Source: Ovoidimarina sp963698645 (lineage in GTDB: Bacteria > Pseudomonadota > Alphaproteobacteria > Rhodobacterales > Rhodobacteraceae). From it: DNA of 64,000 nt. Positions within the stretch are counted from its first letter, which is position 1; each line of letters starts with the position of its first letter. The notes under the pieces were generated by a model. That model was given only the letters and a program-made list of their open reading frames with translations. It ran no database searches and was not told where the DNA came from. The translations under genes were made by a program, and so were the position numbers. The stretch lies in assembly GCA_963698645.1 (NCBI GenBank), contig CAVORP010000001.1, positions 558,001-622,000 on the forward strand. Reading direction: 5' to 3'. Shown here one piece after another: positions 54,090 through 64,000 of this stretch.

Positions 54090-55166
54090 ATGGCCCAGAT
54101 CAAAGCCGCCGTCTGCCGCGAATTCGGCGCACCACTGTCCATTGAAACCGTCACCCTGCGCCCGCCGCAGGGCCGCGAGGTCGAGGTGACGCTGGATGCC
54201 GTGGCGATCTGCCATTCCGATGTCTCCTATGCCGATGGGATCTGGGGTGGCACCCTGCCCGCGGTCTACGGGCACGAGGCCGCGGGTCGCATCACCGCCA
54301 TGGGCACCGAAGTGCGGGGGCTGAAACTGGGCGATACGGTGATCGCCACCCTGATCCTGTCCTGCGGCACCTGCGGAAGCTGCGCCTCGGGCCGCCCTGT
54401 CGCCTGCGAAACACCCAAGCCCACCGACACGCCCCTGTCGGACGCCGACGGCACGCCCCTGCCGCAACCGATGCAGATCGGCGGCTTTGCCGAACGCGTC
54501 GTCGTCGATCAAAGCCAGATCGCCAAGGTGCCGGAGGCGCTCGATCCCGCGGCTGCCGCGCTTCTGGCCTGTGGTGTGATCACCGGCGTCGGCGCAGCGA
54601 TCAACGCGGCCCATCTGCGGGCCGGCGAAGACGTGGTGGTGATCGGCGCGGGCGGCGTCGGCCTCAATGCCATTCAGGGCGCACGCATCGCGGGTGCACG
54701 CCGGATCGTGGCCGTGGACATGACGGACGACAAACTTGCCACCGCCCGCGAGTTCGGCGCAACCGACGGGGTGCTCGCCACGAAGGACCCGGTCGCCGCG
54801 ACCCGCGCGATCCTTGGCCGCGGCGCGGATGTGGTGCTGGTCACCGTGGGCGCGATCCGCGCCTTTCAGGAGGCCCCCGATTACCTCGCCCCCGGTGGTC
54901 GCGTCGTCATGGTGGGCATGCCGCCCGTGGGCGCCACGGCAAGCTACGAACCGGTGAACCTCGCGGCCGCCGGTCAGGCGCTGATCGGTTCGAAAATGGG
55001 CGACGCGGTCCTGTCCCGCGATATTCCATGGCTGGTCGATCTTCACGCGCAGGGGCGGCTGAAACTCGACGAGCTGGTCTCGCGGCGCTGGACGCTCGAC
55101 CAGATCAACGAGGCCTTTGCCGATACCCGCGCTGGCGGCGCGCGGCGCAACGTGATCGTGTTCTGA
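54090..55166 (+). CDS. Zinc-dependent alcohol dehydrogenase (class III-like)
   Basis: A 358-residue medium-chain alcohol dehydrogenase. Catalytic zinc ligands are Cys in AICHSDVSYADG and His in YGHEAAG; the structural zinc site is the CGTCGSCASGRPVAC set. The cofactor motif is VIGAGGVGLNAIQGA. It probably oxidises an alcohol or S-hydroxymethyl-glutathione-like thiol adduct. A shorter-than-usual spacing around the structural site fits the class III-like branch. I chose ATG 54090 over 54063 because it aligns with the family start. Confidence 0.88.
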   Translation: MAQIKAAVCREFGAPLSIETVTLRPPQGREVEVTLDAVAICHSDVSYADGIWGGTLPAVYGHEAAGRITAMGTEVRGLKLGDTVIATLILSCGTCGSCASGRPVACETPKPTDTPLSDADGTPLPQPMQIGGFAERVVVDQSQIAKVPEALDPAAAALLACGVITGVGAAINAAHLRAGEDVVVIGAGGVGLNAIQGARIAGARRIVAVDMTDDKLATAREFGATDGVLATKDPVAATRAILGRGADVVLVTVGAIRAFQEAPDYLAPGGRVVMVGMPPVGATASYEPVNLAAAGQALIGSKMGDAVLSRDIPWLVDLHAQGRLKLDELVSRRWTLDQINEAFADTRAGGARRNVIVF

Positions 55167-55175
55167 CCTGCGGGC

Positions 55176-55607
55176 CTAGGCTTCATCCCAGTCATAGACC
55201 ACGATCCCACCCGTCTCGCGCGCACCCAGGGCTCGATAAAGCGCCCGTGCGGCGGCATTGTCGGCCTCGGTGGCAAGCCAGAACCCTTCGCAGCCCCGCT
55301 CGCGGGCCGCATCCAGCAGCCGCCGCACCATCTTCCGCGCAACGCCCCGTTGCCGGAATGGCTCGGCCACGCTCACCTCGTTGATGTAAAGCTGCGGCGC
55401 CTTGTCGGGATGCATCAGCACCGTACCGCTTGCAAAGCCTACCACCTCGCCCGCGCGCAACCCCACAACCATGGCATTGACCCCCGTCTGCAGGAACGCC
55501 CAAACCCGCGATGGCTCCACCGGTTCATCGAACACGTCCGGGTGGACACGGTCGAGAACGCCCGCATCGTCTGGACCCAGAAGGCGAATGGTGATTGGGT
55601 CGTCCAT
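55176..55607 (-). CDS. GNAT-family N-acetyltransferase, AAC(3)-I-like
   Basis: A 143-residue GNAT protein with motif A EVSVAEPFRQRGVARKMVRRLL and the C-terminal DNAAARALYRALGARET. The layout (VGFASGTVL... then LYINEVSVAE) resembles AAC(3)-I-type aminoglycoside acetyltransferases, but resistance cannot be inferred. It converges with the alcohol dehydrogenase and is divergent from the enolase-superfamily gene, with 32 bases between starts. Confidence 0.8.
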   Translation of the reverse strand: MDDPITIRLLGPDDAGVLDRVHPDVFDEPVEPSRVWAFLQTGVNAMVVGLRAGEVVGFASGTVLMHPDKAPQLYINEVSVAEPFRQRGVARKMVRRLLDAARERGCEGFWLATEADNAAARALYRALGARETGGIVVYDWDEA

Positions 55608-55639
55608 GGAACGGCTCCGAATGAAAAGGCCCCAGCACG

Positions 55640-56866
55640 ATGAAACTCGCCGATCTCGACGTGATTGTCACCGCCCCGCCTGCACCCGGCTGGGGCGGGC
55701 GCTACTGGATACTGGTGAAACTCACCACCGATGACGGGATCACCGGCTGGGGCGAATGCTATGCAAGCTCGGTTGGCCCCACCGCCATGCGCGCGGTGGT
55801 CGAGGATGTCTTCGCCCGGCACATGCAGGGCGAGAACCCCGAGAATATCGAACTGATGTTTCGCCGCGCCTATTCCTCGGGCTTCACCCAACGCCCCGAC
55901 CTGACCGTGATGGGCGCGTTTTCCGGGCTCGAGATCGCCTGCTGGGATATTCTGGGCAAGGCCCGGAACCGCCCGGTCTGGGCGCTACTGGGCGGGCGGA
56001 TGAACGACCGCGTGCGCGCCTATACCTATCTCTATCCCCTGCCCCACCATCCGCTTCCCGCCTTCTGGGTCGATGCCGACATGGCGGCAGAGGCCGCCGC
56101 CGACTGCGTCTCGCGCGGGTATACGGCGGTAAAATTCGACCCCGCAGGCCCTTATACGATCCGTGGCGGACATCAGCCGGCCATGGGTGACCTCGCCCGG
56201 TCCGAACGGTTCTGCGCCCGGATCCGCGAGGCCGTGGGCACCCGCGCCGACCTTCTGTTCGGAACCCATGGCCAGTTCACCCCGGCCGGAGCGATCCGCA
56301 TGGGTCAGGCCATCGCCCCTTATCAGCCGCTCTGGTTCGAAGAACCGGTGCCCCCCGATGACATGGCCGCCCTCGCCAGGGTGGTTCAGGGGCAGACGGT
56401 GCCGGTGGCCACCGGCGAACGGCTCACCACGCTTGCCGAATTCAATGCGGCCCTCCAGGCGGGCGCGGCGATCCTTCAACCGGCGCTCGGGCGCGCGGGC
56501 GGGCTGAACGAGGCCCGCAAGATCGCGACACTGGCACAGGCCCATGGTGCGCTCGTCGCCCCGCATCTCTATGCCGGCCCTGTGGAATGGGCCGCGAATA
56601 TCCACCTTGCCACGTCGATCCCGAATATCCTGATGGCCGAAAGCATCGAAACCCCGTTTCACGATGCGCTCATCAAGGGGGCTATCCGGGTCGAAGGCGG
56701 CTATATCCGTCCACCGGAAGCACCCGGCCTTGGCATCGAGGTGGACGAGGATCTGGCGCGCGCGCATCCCTATACCGACACGGGCCTGCATCTCGAGATG
56801 CAGGAGGCGCCCTGCAATTATTCCGAAGAGAACGTGTTTGCCGGCGGCGCGCCCGCAAAGGACTGA
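55640..56866 (+). CDS. Enolase superfamily protein (mandelate racemase/muconate lactonizing enzyme type)
   Basis: A 408-residue enolase-superfamily enzyme. The N-terminal capping domain (RYWILVKLTTDDGITGWGE) and barrel are complete. The K-x-D-like motif is AVKFDPAG; the metal-ligand strands read LLFGTHGQFTPA, LWFEEPVPP (Glu) and VATGERLTTL (Glu). At the first ligand position the usual Asp is replaced by the GTHG sequence, as in a subgroup with a His ligand. It probably dehydrates or cyclo-isomerises a sugar acid or its lactone. The substrate is unknown. Confidence 0.83.
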   Translation: MKLADLDVIVTAPPAPGWGGRYWILVKLTTDDGITGWGECYASSVGPTAMRAVVEDVFARHMQGENPENIELMFRRAYSSGFTQRPDLTVMGAFSGLEIACWDILGKARNRPVWALLGGRMNDRVRAYTYLYPLPHHPLPAFWVDADMAAEAAADCVSRGYTAVKFDPAGPYTIRGGHQPAMGDLARSERFCARIREAVGTRADLLFGTHGQFTPAGAIRMGQAIAPYQPLWFEEPVPPDDMAALARVVQGQTVPVATGERLTTLAEFNAALQAGAAILQPALGRAGGLNEARKIATLAQAHGALVAPHLYAGPVEWAANIHLATSIPNILMAESIETPFHDALIKGAIRVEGGYIRPPEAPGLGIEVDEDLARAHPYTDTGLHLEMQEAPCNYSEENVFAGGAPAKD

Positions 56867-56881
56867 GCCCGGCAACAGACG

Positions 56882-57886
56882 CTATCTGAACAGCCCGATC
56901 CGCCGGAACCAGAGAACCAGCGCAACGGCGGTCGCGATCAGAGCGGCACAGACGATCCAGAACGCCCACGGATTGTCGGTGCCCGGGATGCCGCCAACGT
57001 TGATCCCCAGCAGACCGGTAAGCAGACCCAGCGGCAGAAAGATTGCCGCGACCACCGACAGAACCAGCATCTGGTTGTTCATCCGCTCGGCGCGGCGGTC
57101 CATGATCTGGTCATGGACGACCTGCGACCGGTCCCGGATCGCGTCAAGATCCTCGCCCAGCCGCAGCACCCGCTCCGCCGCCTCGCGAAGATGGCTCCGA
57201 TCCCGGTCGCTCAACCAGCCAAGATCCTCGATTTCCAGCGTCGTCAGCGCGTCCCTCTGGGGCAGAAGATACCGCCGCAGCAGGATCGCGCTGCGGCGCA
57301 CGCCCGAAAGCTCCTCGCGCGAGATGCCGCCCTCGGCGTCAAGAACCTGCTCCTCAAGGGTGTCGATCTTTTCGTTCAACGCCGCGACCACCGGCTCCGC
57401 CCGGTCCGCCAGACGCAGCGCCAGTTTCGCCACCAGATCACCTGGAGAAACAGGTGCCTGACCGCGCTCGGCCGCGGCCTTCAGATCGGCCACCGCCACA
57501 AGCGGCCGCACCCAAAGCCCCACGATCCGGTGCGCCTCGATCCAGAAGCGGACCGACACCATATCCTCGGGTTCGGCGCCGGGGTTCAGATTGACCCCCC
57601 GCAGGTTGAGCAGGACGCCGTTACCATGCACCGTACAACGCGGCCGCGTCTCATCCGCCGTCAGCGCCTCGCGAACAAACCGGTCGATCCCGCAGGCGGC
57701 AAGATATCCCTCGAGATTGGGATGATCCCGCGCCATATGCAGCCACGCAAAACCCGCACCATCACCACTGGGGCGCAGCTCCGCAAAGGCCTCGGGCGTC
57801 ATTGCCTCGGCTCCACCCGCCCCGTCCATCCGGATGACAAAGATGTCTGGCAACAGACGTGGATGAGATATCTGATCAGGTCCCAT
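56882..57886 (-). CDS. ZntB/CorA-family divalent cation transporter
   Basis: A 334-residue CorA-superfamily protein. A large N-terminal cytoplasmic domain with a long helix (RDRSQVVHDQIMDRRAERMNNQMLVLSVVAAIFLPLGLLTG is near the end) precedes two C-terminal helices, with GINVGGIPG in place of the CorA GMN loop, which suits ZntB (zinc). I chose ATG 57886 (MGPDQISHP), 20 residues inside a longer frame from 57946. It transports zinc or another divalent ion, direction depending on the proton gradient. Confidence 0.86.
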   Translation of the reverse strand: MGPDQISHPRLLPDIFVIRMDGAGGAEAMTPEAFAELRPSGDGAGFAWLHMARDHPNLEGYLAACGIDRFVREALTADETRPRCTVHGNGVLLNLRGVNLNPGAEPEDMVSVRFWIEAHRIVGLWVRPLVAVADLKAAAERGQAPVSPGDLVAKLALRLADRAEPVVAALNEKIDTLEEQVLDAEGGISREELSGVRRSAILLRRYLLPQRDALTTLEIEDLGWLSDRDRSHLREAAERVLRLGEDLDAIRDRSQVVHDQIMDRRAERMNNQMLVLSVVAAIFLPLGLLTGLLGINVGGIPGTDNPWAFWIVCAALIATAVALVLWFRRIGLFR

Positions 57887-57970
57887 GACCACCAGTTTGC
57901 GGGATCGCGCGGCTGCTGTCACAGGATTTCGCACCGCCACGCGCATTCTGTCGTGACTGTGGAGTCCGCC

Positions 57971-58264
57971 TCAACGCTGCGGCTGAAGATCCTTGCTTGC
58001 CAGAAGCCCCGCGGCGATCATCATCAACGCGCCACACGCCTTTTTCACAAGCCCCGCCGAAAAACGCTGCAGCGCCGCCAGACCAAAGGCCGCCGCGGCC
58101 ATCTGAATGCAGTTGGCACTCAGATCCCCCGCGATCGTCGCCATGCTGCGCCGCACTCCGTATCGGATTCAGTTGGACACGATCAGAAGCTGACTCGTGT
58201 CGGGCGGCGTGGCAAAGAAAACGGCCAACGCTGCCAGATAGATCAGGTAGGTCTGAAGTGGCAT
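57971..58264 (-). pseudogene. LysE/RhtB-family exporter with internal deletion and stop codon
   Basis: The minus-strand reading is PLQTYLIYLAALAVFFATPP then DTSQLLIVSN, a TGA stop (58169-58171, codon 32), and MATIAGDLSANCIQMAAAAFG. It then passes straight to a C-terminus-like LVKKACGALMMIAAGLLAS. A normal LysE/RhtB protein has about 200-210 residues; here only 97 codons remain, so around 110 central residues have been lost and there is a stop as well. The decay is in frame. Confidence 0.7.
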
Positions 58265-58320
58265 TGGCCCATCCTTTCCACCGCCCCGATCCCAGGCCCG
58301 CATCGCGACCCGGAACAGCC

Positions 58321-58740
58321 TCAATCGGCCGGTGCCTTGAGATGATAGGTCAGGGCCCGCGAGATCAGCAGTCGAAGTTTGTCGGCCGTAATCTCGGCAG
58401 TATTCCGAAAGTGCACCGCGCGGGTGCCCTCATACTCGAAATCATCCGGAAACACCTCCCTGAACTCCGAGATCAGCGTGGTCTGGCAATGGGCGTAGAT
58501 CGCGAACCCGCCTCCTTTCGGCAGGCCCAGCCGGATCGTCGACCCCGATCCCGTCTCCGGCGTCAGATAGGCCGGCTGCCCCCATTTCAGGGTTTCCTCC
58601 AGCCGCCCAACCTCAGGGAGAGTGCCGGCCACGTCGAAGATCAACCGCCGCAGGGTCAAAAGCCCCTCGCGCGCCGGCTCCGGGAAGGCATCGAACCGCG
58701 CCCTTACGTCTGGGTTCTCAATCGGCGGATCGGACACCAT
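58321..58740 (-). CDS. DUF1801 domain protein
   Basis: A 139-residue protein of the DUF1801 (YdhG-like) family, with the pattern LRRLIFDVAGTLPEVGRLEETLKWGQPAYL and FEYEGTRAVHFRNTAEI. The fold is small alpha/beta with no known activity. It is 16 bases downstream of the bactofilin-like gene on the same strand. Confidence 0.83.
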   Translation of the reverse strand: MVSDPPIENPDVRARFDAFPEPAREGLLTLRRLIFDVAGTLPEVGRLEETLKWGQPAYLTPETGSGSTIRLGLPKGGGFAIYAHCQTTLISEFREVFPDDFEYEGTRAVHFRNTAEITADKLRLLISRALTYHLKAPAD

Positions 58741-58756
58741 GGCCGGCCCGCCGCTT

Positions 58757-59068
58757 CTAGCCCGAAACCTGCAGTTTGCCCGAAATCCGCGCGCCCTTCA
58801 CCGAAGTCATATGCTTCGTGGTGATGTTCGATTCGACCCGCGCCGTTTCGTAAAGCGAGATTTCCGAACAGGTCACGTTCCCGGTCAGCGTCCCGCGAAC
58901 CGCAACCTCCTGCGCGGATACCGTCCCGGTGATCCGCCCGTTCTCCAGAACCTCCACCGCCTGGGCCGTCAGGTCCCCGGTGATAAGCCCCATCACCTCG
59001 ACCCGACTTTCCTTGGCGATCACATCGCCCTCGATCGTCAGATCCTCACCGATCACTGCGTTTCGCAT
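58757..59068 (-). CDS. Bactofilin-like polymer-forming cytoskeletal protein
   Basis: A 103-residue bactofilin-like protein with the repeated beta-helix pattern (AVIGEDLTIEGDVIAKESRV, then GLITGDLTAQAVEVLENGRI, then GTVSAQEVAVRGTLTGNV). Each turn is about 17-18 residues. It lacks clear long tails. GGGAGG lies 6 bases before the ATG at 59068. Bactofilins polymerise into filaments at the membrane and influence cell shape or envelope growth. Confidence 0.85.
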   Translation of the reverse strand: MRNAVIGEDLTIEGDVIAKESRVEVMGLITGDLTAQAVEVLENGRITGTVSAQEVAVRGTLTGNVTCSEISLYETARVESNITTKHMTSVKGARISGKLQVSG

Positions 59069-59338
59069 CCGCCACCTCCCAATCGTTTGACCCTTCGTAA
59101 ACCCGGACCGGCAAGGTTGCGAGACGATGCCGAACGCTCGGCGATCCTCCGCCGAAGGTCTTGGAAGCGGCCCTAGAGAAGAGACGCAACAAAACCGAAG
59201 GCGGTCTTGTGAGAAGCCGCAAATCAGGACCATCCCCGATCAAAGCGAGACCCATGAGGTCGCTTTCGCGGCCTTTTGCGCCGAAATGGCCCGCCCCAGC
59301 AAAGGCGGGACGTCTCGGAATGACCGCGCGGCCCGAAA

Positions 59339-59767
59339 CTATTCGGCAACGCTCTCGCCGCTTCCCCCCATCTCAGCCGGAAAATCCCTCATTTTCGGAA
59401 GGCCGTCTTTCATCGGCAGCACCGTTTCGGCGTAGTTCACGTGAACGCCCGGCAAGAACCTTTGCCCCGGGATCGTGGCTGCATAGACATCTATCAAGCC
59501 CCAATGGGGATGACCGGTCATCAAATGGCCACCACACTCCCGACAGAATTGACGGTCGCTTCGTTCGGTTTTCTTGAAATGTCCGATGAATTCCTCTCCC
59601 TTGGTCACCGCAACATTCTCGTTCTTGAACAATGTGAAAGCATTCACCGGCCCGGCAGACCAAGATCGGCATGACTCGCAATGGCAGTACCCCATTGCCT
59701 CAGGTGCGCCCGTCACTTCGATTTCGACGGCGCCGCAAAAGCAAACACCTTTCTGTATCTCTGACAT
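59339..59767 (-). CDS. GFA family zinc protein (glutathione-dependent formaldehyde-activating enzyme-like)
   Basis: A 142-residue GFA-domain protein. The zinc cysteines are in GVCFCGAVEIEV, YCHCESCRSWS and RQFCRECGGHL (CxxC plus CxC arrangement). The family includes Gfa and centromere-protein-V-like proteins; the role of most is unknown, and formaldehyde activation is contested. The start at 59767 (MSEIQKG) is preferred; an upstream ATG at 59803 is possible. Confidence 0.85.
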   Translation of the reverse strand: MSEIQKGVCFCGAVEIEVTGAPEAMGYCHCESCRSWSAGPVNAFTLFKNENVAVTKGEEFIGHFKKTERSDRQFCRECGGHLMTGHPHWGLIDVYAATIPGQRFLPGVHVNYAETVLPMKDGLPKMRDFPAEMGGSGESVAE

Positions 59768-59984
59768 ATTCTGACTTTCAGTCGCACGTGCAGTCGGCAT
59801 GCTACGGACCCTCACGGCGAACCGCACATATAGCACAGAGACGCGAAGACCCGCGCATTGAATCCAGACTTCCCGTTGCTGCGTGTCATCAAATCGGGGA
59901 ATCATTCGGAAATGGGCGATCGGTCGACTACGTAACGACGACAGGATCACGCTTTGCAGGCGAACCCGGACTTGGTGTTCTAGG

Positions 59985-60480
59985 CTACTTTTCGCTCTTG
60001 ATTCTTGACCTAAGATATTTCGCGGCTGACCGGAAATGGCTTGGTCCCGCCGCCTCTGCCCAACGTCCGGGTGTCCAGGCATTGTTGGCACCCTTCATTG
60101 GTCCACCGTAAAGGTCCTCCTCAGAGTGCTCTTCTATGAAGCCAGCAAGCTTGCTGTAATTTGCTCGCAGCAATGCCACCGCATCGGGCCAGTCGAGATC
60201 AGACTGGCGTTTTCTCAAATCAGAATTGTAGCGCTTGAGGTCGTTCCATTTGTAACCTTCTGCCGGGAAGAAAACGGTCTTTCCAAGAAGCCCATCTGCA
60301 TACCATCCGAGGAAGAGGTCGATCCAGTGCGCGCGATGGGCGACGACGTCTTTGATCGAAGTGTCCTCCTCCCCTTTTTCCATAGCGGTGCTGGCGTCAA
60401 TCGAAGTCGATGAGTTTCGCGAGTTTTTCGAATTCTCTGTGTGTGATGTCGAGTAGCTCGGATTTGTTCTGTGCTGCCAT
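59985..60480 (-). CDS. ClbS/DfsB family four-helix bundle protein (one frameshift)
   Basis: A roughly 164-residue protein of the ClbS/DfsB family after removal of one inserted base near 60402. The N-terminal AAQNKSELLDITHREFEKL, then SIKDVVAHRAHWIDLFLGWYADG, VFFPAEGYKWNDLKRYN, and the C-terminal AWTPGRWAEAAGPSHFRSAA fit closely. ClbS protects DNA from the toxin colibactin in E. coli, while DfsB-like members are of unknown role; this one has no toxin cluster near it. The ATG at 60480 is in the first frame. Confidence 0.8.
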
Positions 60481-60603
60481 GGCTTTCAACTCCTGAATTG
60501 TGGAGATTTGATACTTCGGGGGCTTCACTGGCATTGCGCTCGATCAATCAATCGCAACTCGGCATCTCGAAGGGTATAGATCCGATCCATCCCTGTTCCG
60601 CAA

Positions 60604-60633
60604 AACGAAAAAGGGCGCCCGCAGGCGCCCTTT
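60604..60633 (-). terminator. Rho-independent terminator of groESL
   Basis: AAAGGGCGCC (60610-60619) and GGCGCCCTTT (60624-60633) form a perfect 10-base stem with a CGCA loop, and a run of T on the minus strand follows (60604-60609 region). It lies 25 bases after the groEL stop. Confidence 0.85.
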
Positions 60634-60657
60634 CCCAAGTCGATTTGCCGGACTGGC

Positions 60658-62299
<1,642 letters not shown>

Positions 62300-62347
62300 G
62301 TTGGCTTCTCCTATCCGTCTAGATTGGTGTCAGATATGGTCAGCGGT

Positions 62348-62635
62348 TCAGGCGATAACGCCCAGAATGTCGCTTTCCTTCATGATCAAAAGCTCTTCGC
62401 CGTCCAGCGTGATCTCGGTGCCCGACCACTTGCCGAACAGGATCTTGTCGCCGGCCTTGACGTCCATCGCGATCCGGTCGCCGTCATCATCCTTGGCGCC
62501 AGCGCCAACGGCAACGACTTCGCCCTCTGCGGGCTTTTCCTTGGCGCTGTCAGGGATGATCAGGCCACCCTTGGTTTTCTCGTCGCTCTCGACACGGCGG
62601 ACGAGCACACGGTCATGCAGCGGAGTGAATGCCAT
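62348..62635 (-). CDS. groS: Co-chaperonin GroES
   Basis: A 95-residue GroES with MAFTPLHDRVLVRRVESDEK, the mobile loop EKTKGGLIIPDSAKEKP and the end ESDILGVIA. It caps GroEL. It leads the operon, with 48 bases to groEL, and is preceded by a CIRCE element. Confidence 0.97.
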   Translation of the reverse strand: MAFTPLHDRVLVRRVESDEKTKGGLIIPDSAKEKPAEGEVVAVGAGAKDDDGDRIAMDVKAGDKILFGKWSGTEITLDGEELLIMKESDILGVIA

Positions 62636-62668
62636 CTTTGAACTCCTATGGTTCACGTTTCTCCCTCG

Positions 62669-62695
62669 TTAGCACTCACCCGAGGCGACTGCTAA
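62669..62695. promoter_or_regulatory. CIRCE element upstream of groES
   Basis: TTAGCACTC (62669-62677), nine bases, then GACTGCTAA (62687-62695). This matches the CIRCE consensus TTAGCACTC-N9-GAGTGCTAA in 17 of 18 positions; the single mismatch is C for G at 62689. HrcA binds here and represses groESL in normal growth. The element lies 34 bases before the groES start. Confidence 0.93.
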
Positions 62696-62846
62696 CGGGC
62701 GGGAGATAGGCAAGGCCGCAGGGCGAGTCAACACCCGCGCGTCAGAAAAGATCGCAGGAACGGGCGGGAACCTCACAGCGTAGGGAGTTCTTAAGCCAGG
62801 CCGCCTAAAGACTTCATTTCAACATCTTGGACAAAAGTGCCAACCC

Positions 62847-64000
62847 ATGCCTGAGACGGTCAGACCAGACTTCTATGAACGGATGATCGCGCGTCATTCC
62901 CTGGACAGCATCATCATCACCGGCACGGACGGGATCACGGAATGGGTCAACGAGGCCTTCACCCGCATGACCGGTTACCAGCTCGACGATATGGTGGGCA
63001 AGAAGCCGGGGGCGGTGCTTCAGGGCTCCGAGACCGAAACCGCAACCATACAGGCGATTTCCGACGCCCTGCGGAACCGAACCCCGATCCGCACCGAGAT
63101 CCGGAACATCGCTAAATCCCTCAGGCCCTTCTGGATCGACCTGCTCATCACGCCGATCTTTGATGACGACGGCAAACATACGCATTTCATGTCCATCCAG
63201 CGCGATATCACCGAACGCAAGGAGCGGGAGCAGGTCAACGAAGACATCCTGCGCCGTGAGAAACACCGCGAGGCCGAGCGTAGTCTTGTCGGGCAACTCA
63301 GCGAATGGCTCTATACTGCCAAGTCGCTGGACGAATTGCTGATGGTGGTCCGGCGCGGCATGGAAACACTGATACCCGAAGCGGAGGGGGCGCTCTTTTT
63401 CTACGCCGCGTCGCGCGACACGCTTGACCTCGCGGCATATTGGGGCGGGGCCGAGGCGCTGGATCGCGTCAAGCCGGACCAGTGCTGGGCGCTGCGGCGC
63501 GGGCGCGCCTATTCCTTCGGCACGCGCGCGATCGAATTCACCTGCGATCACGTCCCGGCGCGCGGAGTGTCCCTATTTCTGCCTGCCGATCGTGGCCCAT
63601 GGCGAAACCATCGGGCTTCTGCACCTCTGCTTCACCGGTCTCGACGTCACCATCGAACGCCGCTCGGACATCGAGGTGTTCATGCATCAGCGATGGCGCC
63701 TTGCCCTCTCCTGCGCCGAGCAGATCAGTCTTGCCGTGGCCAATGTCCGGCTCCGGCAGGAGTTGCTTGACCAATCGGTGCGCGATCCGCTCACCGGGCT
63801 GTGGAACCGCCGCTGGCTGCTCGAGACGATCCACAAGGTCCAAAACCGCGCCCGCCAGGCCAATATCCCGTTCTCGATCATCTCGCTCGACATCGACCAC
63901 TTCAAACAGTTCAACGACCATTACGGCCACGACGCAGGGGATACCGTTCTGCGCGATGCCGCCAAGATGATCGCAGATCTCGTCGACAGGCGCGGCCATG
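62847..64000 (+). CDS. PAS-GAF-GGDEF diguanylate cyclase-type signalling protein (3' partial, one frameshift)
   Basis: The 3' end lies beyond the window. After removal of one inserted base near 63567, the order is an N-terminal PAS domain (residues 15-130, SLDSIIITGTDGITEWVNEAF, FMSIQRDITERKERE) with its C-terminal motif, a GAF-like domain (AKSLDELLMVVRRGMETL, LPIVAHGETIGLLHLC) and a GGDEF domain (VRDPLTGLWNRRWLLETI, SLDIDHFKQFNDHYGHDAGD). The active-site GG[DE]EF lies beyond the cut, so cyclase activity cannot be confirmed. It is divergent from groES. Confidence 0.85.

Overview
The window is GC-rich, densely packed DNA from an alphaproteobacterium, almost certainly a member of the Rhodobacterales (Rhodobacteraceae). 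The clearest marker is the block murA, DUF2948, hisD, UPF0262, low-molecular-weight phosphatase, infA, maf, ribonuclease E/G, yacG, tRNA-Phe (33.2-40.6 kb). Further support comes from rpmH-rnpA-yidD (7.8-8.6 kb), groES-groEL behind a CIRCE element (60.6-62.7 kb), and several TRAP and tripartite tricarboxylate (Tct) uptake systems. Many genes are joined by 4-base ATGA overlaps.

Layout. 0-7.8 kb: a sugar catabolic region with a GntR regulator, a TIM-barrel isomerase, a ribokinase-like kinase, an opposing aldo/keto reductase and lactonase pair, then a BtpA/SgcQ protein, an M42 peptidase-like protein and an FGGY kinase. 7.8-12.5 kb: yidD, rnpA, rpmH, a TVP38 membrane protein with a disulfide oxidoreductase, and a histidine kinase. 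12.5-18 kb: tRNA-Arg followed by an island-like stretch (tautomerase, HxlR regulator, MFS pump, GMC oxidoreductase, remnant of a tyrosine recombinase). 18-21.5 kb: a tight operon of a phosphoethanolamine transferase, diacylglycerol kinase, phosphatidylserine decarboxylase and phosphatidylserine synthase. 21.7-26.5 kb: a PhnD-like protein, an FAD oxidoreductase, a ketopantoate-reductase-like protein and an XRE/ImmA regulator. 26.5-33 kb: tctCBA, a LysR regulator, a quinone oxidoreductase and aspartate dehydrogenase. 33-40.6 kb: the housekeeping block. 40.8-47.6 kb: a TRAP uptake and sugar-acid cluster. 47.6-60.5 kb: mixed metabolism, including a pcaD-BKACE pair and two decayed genes. 60.6-64 kb: groESL and a PAS-GGDEF protein that runs off the window.

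Working together. The eptA-like operon looks like a self-contained loop that spends phosphatidylethanolamine and rebuilds it from the released diacylglycerol. The 41-46 kb cluster pairs a TRAP importer with a kinase, a DHDPS-type aldolase and a GntR regulator, as expected for a sugar-acid pathway.

Quality warning. Sixteen genes are interrupted by frameshifts. In all of the roughly 29 cases the reading frame is restored by removing one base, so every one is a +1 insertion. They cluster in blocks and include groEL. Insertion-type sequence error is the simplest explanation, so these genes are annotated over their full span and described as they would read after correction.
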